This document shows, in pieces, positions 37,544 to 46,808 of a stretch of 64,000 bases of DNA; position 1 is the stretch's first letter; each line of letters opens with the position of its first letter. The notes under the pieces were generated by a model, which saw nothing but the letters and a program-made list of their open reading frames with translations, was not told the DNA's origin and searched no databases. This DNA is from Nocardioides luteus. Its GTDB lineage: Bacteria > Actinomycetota > Actinomycetes > Propionibacteriales > Nocardioidaceae. The stretch lies in assembly GCF_015752315.1 (NCBI RefSeq), contig NZ_JADOVJ010000001.1:5138501-5202500 (forward strand), read 5' to 3'. Position numbers and translations under genes: made by a program.

Positions 37544-39750
37544 CCGATGGTTCCTCCCATGATGTTGTATCGACGCACGTCTTCGGGTGACGATTTCCAT
37601 GTCGCCAGCTCATGGCCCTGGAACGAGCCTTCCTTCGCTGCCAGAGCCACATAGAACGTGTACGGGCTGTCGCTGGTGTCCTGGGAGGCCGCGATCACGT
37701 CGGTCAGCCCGTCCCCGTTCACGTCGGCGAGAGTGACGGGATACCTGCTGGTGGTCTTGAGGGTGTTGCGGGGTTTGGGAAGCTTTCCGCGAGTGGCGAT
37801 CGAGAACTCGGCCAGGTCGTCGCTGAAGGTCCCGATCGTGATCGTCTGCCCCTCGCCCCGTCCGGACTCTCCGACGACGATCTCGTCCCGCCCGTCGCCA
37901 TCGACGTCGCCGGCGACGATCGAGCTGATCCCCTTGTGCTTGAAGGAGAACGACTTGGCCTCGGCGATGGTGGCCCCGTCTCCCTGGTAGAGGTCCAGCT
38001 CCGAGGTTCCGGTCGTGAGCGTCTTGTCCTCGGGCTCACCTGCGGCTCGGTTCAGCACCACCAGATCGGCTTTCTCGTCACCGGTGAACTCACCCACCAC
38101 GATCTGCTCCCTGGTGTCGGCCGGATAGGCCGCGAACTGCGTCGGCTCCGCAAACCCCGACCCGGTGCCGCGATAGACCCAGATGGCGCCGTCCCCGACG
38201 GTTCTGCCCTGTCTGTCGAGGTCCGGGTCCGGGTTGCCGAAGGTCGTGGCCATGAACAGGTCGGCGACACCGTCGCCGTCGAAATCGTCGGTGCCCAGGT
38301 CGTAGTAGAACGTCGACCCGGCCATCTTCTTGCCCTGCTCGACGACCCCCGCCGGCGCTTTGAGTGATCCCTCCAGGTCGCCGTGGAAGTTGAAGCCCTT
38401 CTCGCTCCGCACGAACGTGATCAGCGAGTTCTTCCCATCGCCGGTGAAGTCGGCGCAGAGCGGGAAGACCTCGCTCCCGTCGTTGTCCGCGGGGAGGGCG
38501 GGGTCGTCGTACGTGACGGCTTTCGACGGGGTCAGCGTGCGCCCGTCCGACTTCCAGGTGACCACGTCGACGCCCTTGCCGTCGGGGTTCTGGGTGTTGG
38601 TGACCACGTCCCCGAACTTGTCGCCGTTCACGTCCGCGTACGCAGCGCCCTTGACGGTCGGCACGATGGGCTCGGGGCCGTGCTCGACCCAGGGCTGGGT
38701 GATCGCCAGAGCTCCACCGACCCCGAGGGCGGCCACGCCGACCATCGCCGCACCGACCCGGAGCGGGGTGATCTTCGACGGCCGCGCGGCCTCCTCGATC
38801 AGGATGGCCTCGCTCTCGGACGGCGCCCGCACCGCCGCGACCAGGATCGGCAGTGGGTTCGGGTCGGTCATTGAGGGCGCCGGCACGATCTGTGCCGGGG
38901 CGGTGATCTCGCGCAGCTTCAGCAGGTCGTCCTTGAACACCGCGGCGCTCTGGTAGCGGTTGCGCCGGTCCTTCGCCATCGAGAGCTGCAGGATTCGGTT
39001 GGCTTCCCGGGTCCACTCGTCGGTGCCGACGAACTGCGGGATCGGCGCGTTCTGGTGCGCCATCGCCACCTGCACGGCCTCACCGGCGTACGGGATCCTG
39101 CCGGTCAGCGAGAACCACAGCATGCAGCCGGCGGCGTAGATGTCTCGCGACGGCTCCGGCATGATCGGGCGGCCCTGGGCGTCGCGCTCGTCGCGGATGT
39201 ACTCCGGTGCCAGGTAGTTCCACGTGCCTGTGATCCCGCCGGCCGGCGAGTCCGAGGACGACGTCGCGATCCCGAAGTCGCACAGGAACGCGAACGGGTC
39301 GAGAGGGCTCGCCGGGTTGCGTACGAGCACGTTCGACGGCTTGACGTCCTGGTGGATGATCCCCACCTGGTGGGCGTCGTGGAGCGCCCCCGCGACCTGC
39401 GCGTTGACCAGGCAGGCCAGGTGAGGAGCCAACGGCCCCTTCGAGCGTACGAGGCCGGACAGGTCGCCACCCTTGATGAACTGGGTGACGATGAACGGGC
39501 TGCCCTGCTGCTCGCCGATGTCGTAGATCGCGATGATGTGGGGCGACCTGATCTGCGCGAGGGTCTGGCCTTCTCGGATGAACATGTCGATGAACTGCCG
39601 GTCGGCGAGATGGGCGTGCACCATCTTCAGCGCGACCTGGCGTTCGAGCCTGGTGTCGAATGCGTCGTAAACGACGCCCATTCCACCTTCGCCGAGAATG
39701 CGGTCCAGGCGGTAGTGTCCGAACACTGCCCCGGGATGAAGCGTCGTCAT
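37540..39750 (-). CDS. Receptor-like Ser/Thr protein kinase with FG-GAP/VCBS ectodomain
   Basis: 736 residues. An intact PknB-type kinase domain starts at residue 13: LGEGGMGVVY, Lys42, IIHQDVKPSN (HQD, 133-135) and CDFG (158-160), then an activation segment GITGTWNYLAPEY. A juxtamembrane stretch leads to one TM (about 335-355) and an ectodomain with repeated DVNGDKFGD, DFTGDGK, DFDGDGVAD, DVDGDGRDE and DVNGDGLTD motifs, a seven-bladed integrin-alpha-like propeller by family pattern. Co-translated with the kinase downstream; the pair may heterodimerise. No adjacent phosphatase is seen. Confidence 0.92.
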   Translation of the reverse strand: MTTLHPGAVFGHYRLDRILGEGGMGVVYDAFDTRLERQVALKMVHAHLADRQFIDMFIREGQTLAQIRSPHIIAIYDIGEQQGSPFIVTQFIKGGDLSGLVRSKGPLAPHLACLVNAQVAGALHDAHQVGIIHQDVKPSNVLVRNPASPLDPFAFLCDFGIATSSSDSPAGGITGTWNYLAPEYIRDERDAQGRPIMPEPSRDIYAAGCMLWFSLTGRIPYAGEAVQVAMAHQNAPIPQFVGTDEWTREANRILQLSMAKDRRNRYQSAAVFKDDLLKLREITAPAQIVPAPSMTDPNPLPILVAAVRAPSESEAILIEEAARPSKITPLRVGAAMVGVAALGVGGALAITQPWVEHGPEPIVPTVKGAAYADVNGDKFGDVVTNTQNPDGKGVDVVTWKSDGRTLTPSKAVTYDDPALPADNDGSEVFPLCADFTGDGKNSLITFVRSEKGFNFHGDLEGSLKAPAGVVEQGKKMAGSTFYYDLGTDDFDGDGVADLFMATTFGNPDPDLDRQGRTVGDGAIWVYRGTGSGFAEPTQFAAYPADTREQIVVGEFTGDEKADLVVLNRAAGEPEDKTLTTGTSELDLYQGDGATIAEAKSFSFKHKGISSIVAGDVDGDGRDEIVVGESGRGEGQTITIGTFSDDLAEFSIATRGKLPKPRNTLKTTSRYPVTLADVNGDGLTDVIAASQDTSDSPYTFYVALAAKEGSFQGHELATWKSSPEDVRRYNIMGGTIG

Positions 39751-39807
39751 GCCCGCACCCTATGCAAGGGGCGACGGACCCAACCACTCAAAAAGTCGAA
39801 AAGTCCG

Positions 39808-41526
39808 CTACTTCTTGGTCGGCGCCCACTCGACGATGGTCGAGATGAGCGGCGCGACCTGACCGGACCGAGGTCGTACGCTGTCGACCTTCTTGTCGCT
39901 CACCGTCACCGTCGGGTTCATCACGATCGGCACCACGATCGAGTCCTGGACCAGCGTCTTCTCGATCTCGACGCGTACGTCGCGGGCCTCGTAGGGATCG
40001 GCGGTGCGGGCCAGCTCGCTGATGAGGCGGTCGCGTTCGCGGTCGCCGCCGCCGGTCGCGTTCTGGCTGCCCTTGCTGCCCCACTGCGCCGAGATCTCCT
40101 CCGGCGTCTGCGGGATCGGGATCCTGGCCAGGACGGCGTCCCACTTGTTGCCGGACATCACCTTGTCGGCCCCGGACGCACCACAGTCGGTGGTGGACCA
40201 GCCCTCGTCGTCGACGACGTTCGCGATGGTGTCGTAGGCGCCGGAGGCGAACGCGCTCGACTTGTCATAGGCGATGCACACCCGGGCGCCGCGCGGGGCC
40301 TTGGCGTCCTCGGAGGCTTTGAACTTCGTGGAGAACCCGGAGTCCTCGGTCGCGATCTGGTAGCCCTCACCACCCGGCGGGAACAGCACGACGTCGGTGG
40401 CTTCGTACGCCTCGGCCCACTCGCCCGCACCGCCCTCGGCGATGTCGCCACGCGGCACGGCACGGAGGTAGGCCGTGCGGGTCTCCTTGCGCTTGAACAG
40501 GCCGCGGTCGGTGCGGAGGATCAGCGCCCACATGGTGCCGTCGTTGGCCTCGGCGACGCCGTAGTCGCGACGCTCGAGGTCGCGCACCTGCTTCCGGTTG
40601 GCCTTGGTCGGGGTGACCTGGACGACGTCGACCTTCTCCCCGAGGCCGGACAGCGCGTCGGCGCTCGCCGGGGTGAGGCGTACCTGCTCGTAGGTCGGCC
40701 GGGCCTCGCCCGCGTACTCGGGGTTGGCCTCGAGGTCGACCTCCTGGCCGGTCTCGCCCGCCGCGATCTTCACGACCCGGTAGGGCCCGCTGGACAGCAG
40801 CGCCTCCTCGGACCCCGTGCCGTCCTCGGCGACCGTGAAGGCCGTCTTCCACGCCTCGGCGATCTTGGTCAGCTTCGCGGTGTCGGACTCCTCGATGGCG
40901 GTCTCGACGACCTCCTTGGCCTCGATCGGGTCCTCGATCTTCAGCGCCTTCTGCCCGACCACGTGCGCCGGGACGGCGACGTCCAGGGCCGTACGCCAGT
41001 CGACCACCGGCACCACCAGCGGCACCTCGATGGCCCGCGCGCCCTCGTCGACCTCGGGGATGTAGGCACTCTTGGTCAGCCCGGTCGGCACTCCGCCGAA
41101 GTCGACCTTGCCGTCGCTGCCCTTCTGGGCGGTGCCGAAGTAGCCCGACGTGGCCGCCCACGCGAGCATCAGGTCGGCCGTGTCGATCGGAACCCCGTCG
41201 GACCAGCTGGGCTCGGCCAGGTCGTAGCGCACCCGGGCCTGCTTGTCGCCCTCCATCGTGACCTTGCCGAACGTCTCGTCCATCTCGACCGTGTCGTCGA
41301 CGAGAGTGCCGAACGCGCCGCGGGTCAGCGAGGCGATGTCGAGGTTTCCGTCGGTCACGCTCGCGGCGCTCGCCGGGTTGGTGCTCGTCAGGGACCCTTG
41401 CCACGCCACCGCGACCTCGGTGCCCTCCTCCACCGACGCCGGCAGATCACCCGAGCAGGCGGTTGCGACGAGCGCGAGACTGGCAACGGAAACGAGCCCC
41501 ACGCGACGACGTGCCCCAGGATGCAC
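39808..41526 (-). CDS. Family 5 ABC solute-binding lipoprotein
   Basis: 572 residues. A lipoprotein signal MHPGARRRVG then a hydrophobic stretch ending VATAC (lipid Cys24) is followed by a peptide/nickel-binding (SBP_bac_5) fold: DLAEPSWSDGVPIDTADLMLAW (split at GVPID), SSGPYRV and a C-terminal IPIVMNPTVTV. Such proteins capture oligopeptides or similar solutes for an ABC importer, but no permease or ATPase gene is nearby, so it may act as a receptor or with a distant transporter. GTG 41526 with GAGAGGGGA upstream is chosen; an in-frame extension to 41628 lacks a signal peptide. Confidence 0.85.
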   Translation of the reverse strand: MHPGARRRVGLVSVASLALVATACSGDLPASVEEGTEVAVAWQGSLTSTNPASAASVTDGNLDIASLTRGAFGTLVDDTVEMDETFGKVTMEGDKQARVRYDLAEPSWSDGVPIDTADLMLAWAATSGYFGTAQKGSDGKVDFGGVPTGLTKSAYIPEVDEGARAIEVPLVVPVVDWRTALDVAVPAHVVGQKALKIEDPIEAKEVVETAIEESDTAKLTKIAEAWKTAFTVAEDGTGSEEALLSSGPYRVVKIAAGETGQEVDLEANPEYAGEARPTYEQVRLTPASADALSGLGEKVDVVQVTPTKANRKQVRDLERRDYGVAEANDGTMWALILRTDRGLFKRKETRTAYLRAVPRGDIAEGGAGEWAEAYEATDVVLFPPGGEGYQIATEDSGFSTKFKASEDAKAPRGARVCIAYDKSSAFASGAYDTIANVVDDEGWSTTDCGASGADKVMSGNKWDAVLARIPIPQTPEEISAQWGSKGSQNATGGGDRERDRLISELARTADPYEARDVRVEIEKTLVQDSIVVPIVMNPTVTVSDKKVDSVRPRSGQVAPLISTIVEWAPTKK

Positions 41527-41629
41527 CTTCAGTCCCCTCTCCGAGACAACGGACGCCCAGATCCTAACGAGCCGCGGCGGAGACCTGCCATCGACATAGC
41601 CGGTCTCCGCCGAACGGTCTGTGGTCACC

Positions 41630-42262
41630 TCACGAGGCGGGGATCTCCACCTGCTCCGTGAACTCGGCGATGGTCTTGTCCGAGCCGATCACCTTCGCTC
41701 CGTCCCGCTCGTACTCGATGAGGTACGTGTCGGCCTTCTCCTCCACCTGGAAGGCGATCCAGCCGGTGTGCTCACCGCCGTCGCGCCGCTGCACGTCCTC
41801 GAGCGGCGTACGCTTCGCGGCGGTCAGCTCCTCCGTCATCAGACGGGTGTCGGAGCTCTCGAAGTCACCGCCGTTGTCCCACGAGATCTCGAAGTTCCCC
41901 TCGGAGATCCGGCCGCCGTACTCCGTGCCGGGCTTGATCTTCACCTGGAGCAGCACGACCTCGCCGCCCTCGGCGATGAGGTCCGCCTCCTCCGTCGACG
42001 GGAAGTCGCGGACCGCCGAGACGACCTCGATCGTGTCGCCCATGTCGGGGTCCTTCAACGTCTTCCCGATCTTCACCTCGGTCTCGTCGCCGGCCGGCGC
42101 CGCAGCGGACGGGGACTCGGAGGCCGGTGCGCTGGACTCGACCTCGACCGCGGCGTCCGCGTCGGTCTCCTCGGAGCCGCACCCGGCCAACGTGAGCGCG
42201 ACGCCGAGGCTGAGGCCGACGGCGGCCAGTCGACCGGTCCGGACGGTGGTGCGAGTACGCAT
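41630..42262 (-). CDS. Putative lipoprotein, DUF4352-like
   Basis: 210 residues with a lipoprotein signal ending LTLAGC (Cys28), an Ala/Ser/Glu-rich spacer and a single beta-sandwich domain reminiscent of DUF4352/telokin-like antigens (GDTIEVVSAVRDFPS, VVLLQVKIKPG, WIAFQVEEKADTYLIEYE). Some relatives are extracytoplasmic immunoprotective or binding proteins; role here unknown. ATG 42262 has AAAGGG upstream; ATG 42280 is an alternative. It stands 103 bp after the solute-binding protein start and on the same strand. Confidence 0.72.
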   Translation of the reverse strand: MRTRTTVRTGRLAAVGLSLGVALTLAGCGSEETDADAAVEVESSAPASESPSAAAPAGDETEVKIGKTLKDPDMGDTIEVVSAVRDFPSTEEADLIAEGGEVVLLQVKIKPGTEYGGRISEGNFEISWDNGGDFESSDTRLMTEELTAAKRTPLEDVQRRDGGEHTGWIAFQVEEKADTYLIEYERDGAKVIGSDKTIAEFTEQVEIPAS

Positions 42263-42404
42263 GAAGAACCCTTTCAACAATGAATGTTCCCGAGATCGAG
42301 AGGTACGCGCGTCACCCTGGCAACCCGAGCCCCTGCAGCGCGTTCTTTACTTCGGCGTGTCGCGCGGTGACCTTCGCAACATCAGCATCGCAACCTCTCC
42401 GTGG

Positions 42405-43247
42405 TCAGCGAACCTGTTCGTCGCTCGCGTCGAACTCACGCCATCCGACGTGGCGATACTCCAGAACCCGCCGCCACTCCCGCTCGTCCAACCCGTCGAG
42501 CTCCGACCAGTAGCCCAGAGGCATCTCACGAAGCCGGATCTTGTCTCCTTCGTCCACCGTCACCAGCCGACGTTGGATGAGGATCTCCAGGAGCCTGTCG
42601 CGCGCCTTGCTCGCCCGCAACCGCTGGCTCGAACCTCGTGGCCCACGCGGCGGCGGCTTCCGGTTCTTCGCACCGCCCTCCGGCTTGGAGACCAGCTCGA
42701 GAACCAGACGTGCGGTTCCGAGAATCGCGGCGACGAGCGCCAACGCAGCCAGCCAGGCCATCTCAGGAAGATCGAGGATCAGGACCAAGACGTACGCCGC
42801 GCCCGCTCCGATCGCGGTGACAGCGGCGGTCGCCACCCCGTAGGCGCTTCGCCGACGCGTCCCCCACCACGTGGAGAGCTCCAGGCCGGCCATGATGATC
42901 GCGAGCCCGAAGGCGAGCCTGGCCAGCCACAGCAGCCCCTCCGCACCGGTGCTCTGCGCTGGGGCGAGCGCAACCAGAACGAGCCCGATCAAAGCGGCCC
43001 CGTAGAACGGGGCAGCGAGCAGAGCGAGGAAGCCCACGCCGACCAAGCCCACGAGCTTCAGCGCGAACATTCCCGGCAGCGGCGGATAGTCGCGATCGAG
43101 CACCGCGGCCTCCGCCTCCCCCCAGTTCAACGGCTGCGAGAACGGCGCCACGCGTGCCCAGCTGTCGACCGCCTCCCGAGCCCACACCTTCTCTGCTTCA
43201 TCGGTCTTGCGCGCCCACGCCGCGAGCACCTTCGGCACCTCGGCCAT
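42405..43247 (-). CDS. Four-TM protein with cytosolic winged-helix-like tail, unknown function
   Basis: 280 residues. A Trp/Ala-rich amphipathic N terminus (AWARKTDEAEKVWAREAV) precedes four or five hydrophobic helices (about 60-185). A basic linker (NRKPPPRGPRG) is followed by a C-terminal segment KARDRLLEILIQRRLVTVDEGDKIRL, which looks like a small helical domain. I do not recognise the family. It starts 3 bp after the stop of the lipoprotein gene upstream, so the two form an operon. A similar layout (four TMs plus helical tail) recurs at 45396. Confidence 0.65.
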   Translation of the reverse strand: MAEVPKVLAAWARKTDEAEKVWAREAVDSWARVAPFSQPLNWGEAEAAVLDRDYPPLPGMFALKLVGLVGVGFLALLAAPFYGAALIGLVLVALAPAQSTGAEGLLWLARLAFGLAIIMAGLELSTWWGTRRRSAYGVATAAVTAIGAGAAYVLVLILDLPEMAWLAALALVAAILGTARLVLELVSKPEGGAKNRKPPPRGPRGSSQRLRASKARDRLLEILIQRRLVTVDEGDKIRLREMPLGYWSELDGLDEREWRRVLEYRHVGWREFDASDEQVR

Positions 43248-43250
43248 CAG

Positions 43251-44471
43251 CTACTCCCCCCTCTTGGCCAGCCAGTCCGGGTTGATCGCCAGAGCAGTGA
43301 CACTGGCGTCCTTGGTCGGGAAGTCGACGTCGTCCATGTCCACCTCCAACGCCAGGGACGGCTTCCCCGTGGCCAGATCCGTGCGTACCAGGCTCAACTC
43401 CGTCAGCTCTGTCCACACACGATCACTTCGACGCCTGGTGAAGCGCTTGTGCAGGTCGGTCTCGTTCGTGACCGTGTAGGCGGCGTTCGCCGAGTACGCC
43501 AGCACCTCCGCGTCGAGCCCGACGGAGCCCGGCAGGTAAACCACCTTGCGGGCACGAATCGGCGCAGCCTCGGTGGTCGGCACCGGTGCGCTCCACATCG
43601 TGTTGTCGACGACCCAGAAGAGCTGTCCGTCCGAGACCGTCACCCGATCAGGTCCGCCGATGCGTGATGAGTCGTCGTCCGCCGGGTAGACGATCTCGTG
43701 GTCGACGGCGACTCGCGCTGCGGGCGTTCCCTTGACGGTGTTCCAGACCCGTACGAGGTGCTGGTCAGCGTCGTTCTCCCACCCTTCGTAGACGATGCCG
43801 TCGACGCACGGCGACGTCGTGCCCGGGAAGGTCGAAGGCTCCAAGCTGCTCAAGATGTCCGTACCGTCATGCGGGTAGGCCGACGTCAGTGCGGCGCGGT
43901 CCAGCTGGTTCTCCGGGACGGACTCGCTGTCGTCCTCGAAGGCTTTGGTGTCGGTGCCCCGCCCAGAGGAGAACACGCGCTCACCACACACCGCCGCGGT
44001 CGACGTACCACCGTACGGAGACACTCGGGTCGTCGCCTCGCCCGTGTCATCGTCGATGTAGGTCACGAACGAATCCTTGGACGAGTCTGCGGGACTGAAG
44101 CCGACCAACGTCCCCTCGCCAACCTGCACGCGGTACCACTCCTGACTCGTCTCGAGAGACTCACCGCCACTCGTACGCTTGTGGTCGGTGAGCCCGGACT
44201 CGTCGATCACATAGTCGTGCTTCGGGTCGGAGGTCGTGATCCCATGCTCCGTCCAGGAGATCCCGGCGCCTTCGACACCGTCGAGCTCGATCGCTCGAGT
44301 CTTCCCCTCCGGTGAGACCAGAACGAGGTAACTGGAGTCCTCCCCGCCCTCGTGCACTCGCATCGCGAGGACCGCGTCCTCGATCGCGAAGTCCTTGGGC
44401 GGAGCACCAACGCTGCAACCCGAAACCAGGGCCGCCGTGGCCGCCGTCATCGCTGCGATTCCCCGAGTCAC
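43251..44471 (-). CDS. Putative lipoprotein with beta-propeller-like domain
   Basis: 406 residues. GTG start and a short lipoprotein signal (MTAATAALVSGC, lipid Cys19), then a mostly beta-strand domain with repeated short Trp/Asp turns (GQLFWVVDNTMWSAPVP; EGWENDADQHLVRVWN) suggesting a propeller. No enzyme motif seen. It is coupled to the membrane protein at 42405 and lies next to the type VII cassettes. It is also reminiscent of the ectodomains of the protein at 2023, but I cannot show homology by eye. Confidence 0.68.
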   Translation of the reverse strand: MTRGIAAMTAATAALVSGCSVGAPPKDFAIEDAVLAMRVHEGGEDSSYLVLVSPEGKTRAIELDGVEGAGISWTEHGITTSDPKHDYVIDESGLTDHKRTSGGESLETSQEWYRVQVGEGTLVGFSPADSSKDSFVTYIDDDTGEATTRVSPYGGTSTAAVCGERVFSSGRGTDTKAFEDDSESVPENQLDRAALTSAYPHDGTDILSSLEPSTFPGTTSPCVDGIVYEGWENDADQHLVRVWNTVKGTPAARVAVDHEIVYPADDDSSRIGGPDRVTVSDGQLFWVVDNTMWSAPVPTTEAAPIRARKVVYLPGSVGLDAEVLAYSANAAYTVTNETDLHKRFTRRRSDRVWTELTELSLVRTDLATGKPSLALEVDMDDVDFPTKDASVTALAINPDWLAKRGE

Positions 44472-44530
44472 CGCTCACATCCCGTCATCTGTAGGTTCGC
44501 AAAGCCGGGGTAAGGCTAGCGATCCAAGAC

Positions 44531-44710
44531 CTACGTCGCGTTCGTCGCCTCGTCGGACTTCCGCTGCCCGACCCCCGGAGGCCGGACGGGCCACCGCTCC
44601 CGAAGGAAGTTGCGGAACTCTCGCTCGCTCACTGCCTGCCACACGTGCAGTCCCATACAAACGAGAACGAGAAGCAGACTCGCGCCGATCACCCCGAGCG
44701 CAGGGGCCAC
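44531..44710 (-). CDS. Possible small membrane protein (59 residues)
   Basis: GTG-started reading with one strong TM (residues 3-21; GVIGASLLLVLVCMG) followed by an amphipathic basic tail (EREFRNFLRERWPVRPPG). It is in the same frame as the gene at 44765 and is joined to it by coding-like sequence after a single TAG (44765-44767). It is therefore either a separate small gene with a weak start or the disconnected 3' part of a longer gene. No good Shine-Dalgarno is visible. Confidence 0.4.
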   Translation of the reverse strand: MAPALGVIGASLLLVLVCMGLHVWQAVSEREFRNFLRERWPVRPPGVGQRKSDEATNAT

Positions 44711-44764
44711 GTACGCACCGAAGATCTGGTCGCTGCCGCGATAGATGTCAGCAACCCGCTCGTG

Positions 44765-45394
44765 CTATGCCCGCGGCGGCGACCAGCGAAGCGACGACGC
44801 GCACACGTCGAACGCCGTCTTCCAGCCGATGAACAACGGGTCTGTCGCCGACATCTCCGCGGGCCGCGCGACCGATGCCGTGAGCTGAAGACCGCGACGG
44901 TGCTTCGACCCAGGGATCGGTGTCACATAAACGATCGAGGTCATGACGATCGAGCCACCCTGGAGATCCTTCGTCGACTCTCGTTCGAAGCGGATGAACC
45001 GCTTGTCGCCGAAGAGCGGCTTGGCGTCGTACGCCTGGATCGCATGCGTCACGTATCCGTCGAGGCTCTCGCCGTTGGGCGCGCGCCGGATGGTGGCGAA
45101 CATGGAACCCGGGATGTAGACGTCGCCGGTTGGCGCCCCGGTCGGCGCGAAGTAGGCGATCACGTTCTGCTGCTTCATCAGGGAGAACGCCTGATCCATC
45201 TGCATCCGAAGGTGCGCGTGCAGATCGGGCCGGTTGGCCTCCATGCAGCGCCGCTTCATCTCGGCGTCGATCGCCTCCCGGTCGGAGGCGTCCGGAACGT
45301 GGCGCTCCCACCCGTCGAGGAGCTTCAGGTGGAACTCCGGGTCCTTGGGCGCACCCAGCATCTCCCTCAACGAGCCTGCGCCGTTCACAGACAT
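44765..45394 (-). CDS. Type VII cassette accessory protein, cassette A copy (paralogue of 50110)
   Basis: 209 residues, cytosolic, unknown family. It aligns along its length with the protein at 50110: both have LREMLG/LREALG, PEF-LKL-DGWERH/ARH, RRCMEA/QRCMEA, YFAPT/FFAPT, VVYLTPIPGSKHRR/TPIPGAKRRR and a final LRW/LQW. ATG 45394 lies one base after the stop of the upstream gene and matches the paralogue N terminus; GTG 45415 is an alternative. Because a copy ends each cassette, it may be a chaperone, secretion adaptor or immunity protein for the large cassette protein; that is inference. Confidence 0.75.
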   Translation of the reverse strand: MSVNGAGSLREMLGAPKDPEFHLKLLDGWERHVPDASDREAIDAEMKRRCMEANRPDLHAHLRMQMDQAFSLMKQQNVIAYFAPTGAPTGDVYIPGSMFATIRRAPNGESLDGYVTHAIQAYDAKPLFGDKRFIRFERESTKDLQGGSIVMTSIVYVTPIPGSKHRRGLQLTASVARPAEMSATDPLFIGWKTAFDVCASSLRWSPPRA

Positions 45395-45395
45395 C

Positions 45396-46121
45396 TCAAG
45401 CCTTTCCGTCAGCACTCGCAGTCAGAGGACTGCGGTCAAGTGCATCGAATTCGTCGTAGGACACGATGGAACGCGAGCGGAGCGTGGTCAGCGCTTGACG
45501 CCGCAGGGCGAGAAGGACGTCGAGCTCGTCCGACGTCAACGCGTTGACGTCGACCGCCGGCGGCTTCTCCTTCGAGTAGAGACGGAACTCCGCGACGATC
45601 ACCGCGATGCCGAGAACCAACAGCAACAGCGGTGCGATCACGAGGGGAACCCGGGGGTAGGCATCCGCGTCGCTCATGAAGATCAGGACCAGAAGCAGGA
45701 CGGTCGAGACCAGTACGAAGACCGAGAACCCGAACAGGGATCGGTCCCACTGCCGGTGAGTCGACCAGACCCACGGCACGAAGTGGTAGAGCAGGGCCAG
45801 GAATCCGAGCGCACAGCCGATGTAGACGCACGGAACCTCGAAACCCGGCGAGAAGTCTTCGGAGAGCTTCCTCGTGCCTCCGCCGCTGGCAAAGATCGCC
45901 ACGGAGAACAGCGGTCCCGCCAGACCGATGAGCGCGATCCAATACATCAACCTGGCAGCAAGGTTCGCCGCACCCGAGCGGCGACGCTTCCTCTCGGCTG
46001 CTTCCAGCTCGATCTGCGCGTAGTCCAGAACGACTCGATTCAGCTCGTTGATGTCGAAGCGATCGAAGTTGCTGTGCACCGTTGCCCAGTTACCCGGATC
46101 AATCGCTGCCGCCTTAGGCAT
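45396..46121 (-). CDS. Four-TM membrane protein of cassette A, unknown function
   Basis: 241 residues. An acidic/basic helical N terminus (INELNRVVLDYAQIELEAAERKRRR split at LDYAQ) is followed by four TM helices (about 60-80, 98-118, 127-150, 160-182) and a cytosolic helical tail (LTSDELDVLLALRRQ). ATG 46121 overlaps the upstream stop by 8 bp; a longer start at 46196 is possible. Present only in cassette A. Membrane position next to a candidate toxin makes an immunity role possible, but no family is recognised. Confidence 0.65.
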   Translation of the reverse strand: MPKAAAIDPGNWATVHSNFDRFDINELNRVVLDYAQIELEAAERKRRRSGAANLAARLMYWIALIGLAGPLFSVAIFASGGGTRKLSEDFSPGFEVPCVYIGCALGFLALLYHFVPWVWSTHRQWDRSLFGFSVFVLVSTVLLLVLIFMSDADAYPRVPLVIAPLLLLVLGIAVIVAEFRLYSKEKPPAVDVNALTSDELDVLLALRRQALTTLRSRSIVSYDEFDALDRSPLTASADGKA

Positions 46122-46746
46122 TGGAAAGGTGCTCCCATTCGTCAACGTGGTTTCGTGTGAGACCCGGAACCGGGTCGGCTTCGAAGGTCCGACCATCCGG
46201 GTCGATGAGTGAAAGGCTCGAGAGGATGATCGGCATCTGAGTGATCGTGAGCTGGAAGGCCAAGGGCAGGCCGGACTCCACGATCAGCCCCACGCCGCCG
46301 GAGGCGCCGCTGAAGGCGTACACCGCGGTGGACAGGTGTAGATCCCGTCCGTCGATGCTCTCGTCCCGCGATGCGATGCACTTGATACCCGGGCCGATCG
46401 CCGCACCGATGCACTCGTCGACGTCGAACCCGGACTTCTCCCAGGCCTGGACGTCGAGGTCACCGGCCTCCGCGAGGACGAGTCTGACCCGGCTGACGAT
46501 GGGGACAGTCATCGGCCAGTGAAGCATCGTGACCAGCCTGCCCGGCTCACCGATGGTGGCGAGAGAGTCCGTGAGGATGCGACGTACGTCCTCATCGGAC
46601 TGCCGGCTCGCGTTGGTCCCGAACCACTCCCGCACTCGGGCACACTCGGTCGACACCCACGCTTCGGCGCCCTGTCCCAGGTCACTGGGAACAAAGGTCC
46701 ATTCGCGTTGTGGGTGGATTCCTTCAGCCCGCCACGTTCCGACCAC
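46114..46746 (-). CDS. Cassette A accessory protein, likely paralogue of 50706
   Basis: 210 residues, no TM, no recognised family. Shared layout with the protein at 50706: an N-terminal Trp-rich region, a central helical part, MLHWPMTVPIVSRVRLVLAEA-like against VWPVLAPAAVMCHVDFVASE, a middle IGPGIKCIASR against LGPGLQYSTRR, and a C-terminal strand-helix TITQMPIILSSLSLIDPDGR. GTG 46746 has GGAGG 6 nt upstream. It sits directly downstream of the large cassette protein, so it may be its chaperone or antidote (inferred). Confidence 0.65.
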   Translation of the reverse strand: MVGTWRAEGIHPQREWTFVPSDLGQGAEAWVSTECARVREWFGTNASRQSDEDVRRILTDSLATIGEPGRLVTMLHWPMTVPIVSRVRLVLAEAGDLDVQAWEKSGFDVDECIGAAIGPGIKCIASRDESIDGRDLHLSTAVYAFSGASGGVGLIVESGLPLAFQLTITQMPIILSSLSLIDPDGRTFEADPVPGLTRNHVDEWEHLSNA

Positions 46747-46808
46747 GGTCGTCCTCCGATTTGATTACAAGCTCCTAGCAGCACACATCATGCATGGAGG
46801 TCGACCAC

